Shown: positions 61,149-64,000 of the stretch, piece by piece
How the letters are laid out: each line of letters begins with the position of its first letter
Position numbering within the stretch: position 1 is the first letter of the stretch
Source: Luidia sarsii
Taxonomy: Eukaryota; Echinodermata; Asteroidea; Paxillosida; Luidiidae
Direction of reading: 5' to 3'
DNA length: 64,000 nucleotides
Assembly: GCA_949987565.1 (NCBI GenBank)
Contig: OX465120.1
Span: forward strand, 9,190,587 to 9,254,586
Notes under the pieces: model-generated
The model's input: the letters and a program-made list of their open reading frames with translations, nothing else
What the model was told of the DNA's origin: nothing
Databases searched by the model: none
Position numbers and translations under genes: made by a program

Positions 61149-63020
61149 CAAATTGATCGTTAGATGGTAAGGGTACGCCTATCCCCCTTCTGTGAAAGAC
61201 CATCCCGAGGTGTGCGGCTCCAAAATCAAAATCCGGCGATAGGAAGAGAGTCCCATGTGAATGAATCGATCCTTATATTAACACACTCATATTTTCCCAA
61301 GATGTTCCCATTCAGTGGTCATGCATACTCCCACTTTTTGGCAAGATCATGGCCAACACAAATATTGTCAGTGAGCCAATGTATTCAGTGCTGCCAGACC
61401 AAATTCTTCTTCTCTGTACAGACAAGCTGTGAAGGATGTCCGACCCACGATTCAGTATAAGAAAACATGTGGCGGATATTGCAGATACCCTCTTCCAACT
61501 CACGTCTTTTACCGTCGTAGAAACAAACCATTTGTACCAATCGTACCCTAATAAAACTATGGTTTGAGGAAACGGCTCATTCCGGAGCTGACGGCTGAAT
61601 ACCGTGAGTAGCTTTCACTCATCTTAGCACAAGGAACACCACACCACTTGAGAGGACAGGGAGAGCTGGATGTTCGTAGAAAAGTACATTCTATACTTCC
61701 TTTCTACATCTTTCCAATATAAAAGTCGTTTTTTTATATTTTTCTTATATTTTCCTTATTCGATTAATGTAATCTAAGAAGCAATTATATTTTGCTGAAC
61801 AGCATGTCTTTTTGATGCATCTGTATTCATAAGCTGCCGCCCATAAACAAAGCCAACATTCTGTGGAGGAACCCTCCAGTATACACCTGACGTCATTTAT
61901 ATCAGGATATTCCTCGTGTGGCAGCATCGCCGCGGTCGGCTTGACTAACATTTTATGTTGTGCAGCAAAGACACTGTCAATCCATATTGTAGTATACAGT
62001 GGCACCGAGTGGTGCGTGGTTAGAGATGGGATTACTCAATCCAAGGTCGTTTTGGTCGTTTTGACCTTTGCAATTGTTTCCCGAGGTCTGCTGACGAAGA
62101 AAAAGGAGCATCCTGCTCGGTTGAATGCGAAGCAACTCCGCTACCGTGGGGATTGATCCACCACGAAAGAGCGCTGATTCGATAATGTAATCTGAAGAGG
62201 CTCCCATCCGGGACATCCCAGTGACCAAAAAAGAACACAGCCATGTTCTTCCCATAACAAAAGTCAATGACCTGGAGATGATGTTGTTCGTACATTCCGA
62301 AATGCCGGTCATACTCCCGCCAAATCCAACTGCCATGCTCGTTGCTGTCAACCGTTTTCTTCAATGTCTCTCAAGCCTTACAAAATTAGACGAAGAAAAA
62401 CATGAGCTATCAGTCTAAATCAAGATTGATGCGATAAAGGGCCTTTTACTATCAACCCCCAGCAGCAATTGCACAAGGTGCACAATAGTGCACAAGGAAA
62501 AGGTCGTGATACTATGCTCCACCGATACACGAATAAATTCACTCGTGATGACTTTCCCACTGATGTTGGATGAAGTTGCGCCAATTGACTCACAAGCAGA
62601 AAGTAAAGGGGCCCTCGCCACTCCAGAAGTATACTTCTGTGTAACGTGACCCATTCTCCTATTGCCCACCACTAGAATACGAATTCAGGGAATTGCACTA
62701 CAAAAAATAGCCATTACATTGTACATGACTAAACCGGTGGCCAATGACTTGGCCTTACTCCCACATGACCAGGATAGTTAGCAGAAACCTGCCCGTCCCG
62801 TCGTCTTCTGGGTTTGCAGTCTTGCTGGAAAACCGTCGTCGCCATGGATAGGTCTTCCATGACTCTGGGATTCAGTGAATCCCCCTCTGCTGCAATGCAT
62901 GCCGCTGGATACTATGTTTCTTGTCGAAAGCGCCGACTGCACGGGTTGATCCGAACTAGCTGACGAAATGGCTTGCACCAGAAATCTGTGTTCGCGGTAC
63001 GCTGATAATGTCGTGCTCGC
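61149..63020. other. Higher-complexity stretch with unassigned minus-strand frames
   Basis: Frames at 62,032-62,364 (WREYDRHFGMYEQHH, then NMAVFFFGHWDVPDGS), 61,745-62,005 and 62,778-62,978 (minus) look more protein-like than the surrounding repeats but are short, overlap in different frames and do not join by clear splice sites. Possibly a decayed gene. Confidence 0.3.
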
Positions 63021-63640
63021 AAGCTATGCATGGGGATCCGGTGTGAATAAACACGTACAAGGGCACAATCCAACTGTCATTGTCGCTATACATAATTATG
63101 CTTGAAGAACAAGATATAGACTTTTCTGACATTTTTTACTTTTCTTCATCAAAGGTGTTTTAGAATTAATATCAGGGTAATTACTGTGATCATCGTGAAA
63201 ATTATTCTGTAACCTCCATTTAGGTAAAGAAAATCGCATCCGTAGCTCAAACGTGATTTGTTGATGCATGTTTTAACAACTAAACTATGTTTTCCTTAAT
63301 TTCCGAAATGTCATGTTTTCTAAACTTGCCCTGTTTATTATTTTGATGAAAGCCATTGGTTTTGTTTCGATATTGAAACGACTTTCTAGAACGTAGTGGC
63401 TGACATTGAGTCAACAATCATTTTTGGAAATGTAAATACACCGCTAGATGGTGCTCCAGATGTTGTTGACGTCATATGTTCAGATATTGAATGAATGCTA
63501 ATCGACCTTGAAAACAGTGACATCCTATTTGAATGCGATTGTGCTCACAATGTGAAGTCCCTTCTGTCCAACGATTACAAATCGCGTAATTTAGTAGTCG
63601 TTGTTATTCCTTCCAGTCTTGTGCGAGATCAGGACGACAA
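63021..63640 (+). promoter_or_regulatory. Putative promoter and 5' region of the right-edge gene, with a CRE
   Basis: About 600 bp upstream of the putative start at 63,642. A perfect CRE TGACGTCA lies at 63,467-63,474. No TATA box at a convincing distance was seen. An in-frame upstream ATG near 63,495 could give a longer N terminus, but it would bury the signal peptide. Confidence 0.35.
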
Positions 63641-63641
63641 T

Positions 63642-63711
63642 ATGGGCGGGGCTGCTCAAAGGGTCGCCGTGGTATTCTTGCTAAGCCTGGCTGATACAGT
63701 TTTTGGATTGC
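63642..63711 (+). CDS. First coding exon: signal peptide with phase-1 donor
   Basis: ATG in good context (ACAATATGG) opens MGGAAQRVAVVFLLSLADTV followed by FGL, a classic signal peptide with a short basic start, a hydrophobic core and a small-residue end (cleavage probably after Gly 22). The exon ends C|GTAAGT after 23 codons plus one base, in phase 1. That phase is required by LDLa, CUB and similar extracellular exons, including all those of the receptor at the left end of the window. The rest of the gene lies beyond 64,000 or in distant exons. No exon is evident in 63,718-64,000. Confidence 0.6.
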
Positions 63712-64000
63712 GTAAGTACGATTTCATGAATACATCGCAAAGAATGACGATTATTTGGTCAGAAGGCGAGTGATTAAGAGACACAAATGTCATAATATGA
63801 TTAGTTTTTCTAGCACACAAAGTACGCTTAATTTCCCTTACAGCTTCTCTCTGTAAATGGTTTTTGCATTGTTCCTGTTCACTTCAGTTGTTTTTTTGAT
63901 ATATCACATAAATGCATCATATCAACATACCATGTTATTGCAAAATGCTCAATCTCGTTTGAAGTCTTTCGGTGGCTCCTCTTGAATTCTAATGATGATT
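63712..64000. other. Presumed first intron of the right-edge gene
   Basis: AT-rich, starts GTAAGTACG. No further exon recognised before the window ends. Confidence 0.5.

Noticed and set aside
62032..62364. Minus-strand frame WREYDRHFGMYEQHH as a sulfotransferase-like C terminus
   Set aside because: The resemblance is only a vague hydrophobic and His pattern. No P-loop or other domain part was found nearby and no splice model works.

Overview
The window is eukaryotic, almost certainly an invertebrate animal. It has short coding exons split by AT-rich introns with GT..AG borders, phase-1 extracellular modules (LDLa, CUB), a leucine-rich-repeat GPCR, Penelope-like retroelements with a GIY-YIG domain, and heavy tandem and foldback repeats. 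A marine deuterostome (amphioxus, hemichordate or echinoderm) or a lophotrochozoan would fit. The sequence alone does not settle the species.

From 1 to 11.4 kb lies the 3' part of one large plus-strand gene. Fifteen exons could be placed, and every splice phase matches. They encode LDLa-LDLa-CUB-degenerate LDLa-CUB-LDLa-LDLa-LRRNT-five LRRs-LRRCT-7TM, a receptor of the GRL101/RXFP (relaxin receptor-like) type. The 5' end lies left of the window. Introns carry Penelope-type terminal fragments, two of them as head-to-head foldbacks, and a tRNA-like fragment.

From 11.4 to 36 kb I see no intact gene. The stretch holds an AT-rich region with mobile-element debris; a ~1 kb element made of a 14-bp alternating purine-pyrimidine repeat (15.5-16.6 kb); a large imperfect palindrome (16.9-17.5 kb); an L1-like ORF1 scrap; a 50-bp GC-rich satellite with a segmental duplication (21.2-25.3 kb); CCAAC-type and TTC/TTCC low-complexity tracts; and a frameshifted copy of a widespread multicopy protein family (29.2-30.7 kb) followed by a Penelope coding remnant.

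From 36 to 61 kb repeats dominate. A plus-strand family of ~800-bp units is tandem at 55.8-58.9 kb. Each unit has an AGCTTTTCCGC hairpin, CRE and CACGTG palindromes, a B-box-like GGTTCGAATCC and a 3' hairpin followed by CTAG, features suggestive of Helitron/HINE-type elements. The same region holds a Penelope-like element with a long RT/GIY-YIG ORF (50.9-53.4 kb), a 5'-half second copy (60.2-60.9 kb), an 82/75-bp satellite (54.0-55.7 kb), and a duplicated ~0.9 kb block (39.65-40.53 and 45.39-46.31 kb) that may contain exons of a tandemly duplicated gene.

The right edge has weak coding-like sequence (60.95-63.0 kb), then a convincing first exon at 63,642-63,711: a signal peptide ending in a phase-1 donor, exactly the form needed to splice to LDLa/CUB-type modules. 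It probably starts another secreted or membrane gene that continues to the right.

The receptor is the only multi-exon gene I would call with confidence. Most other long open frames are by-products of tandem repeats lacking stop codons.
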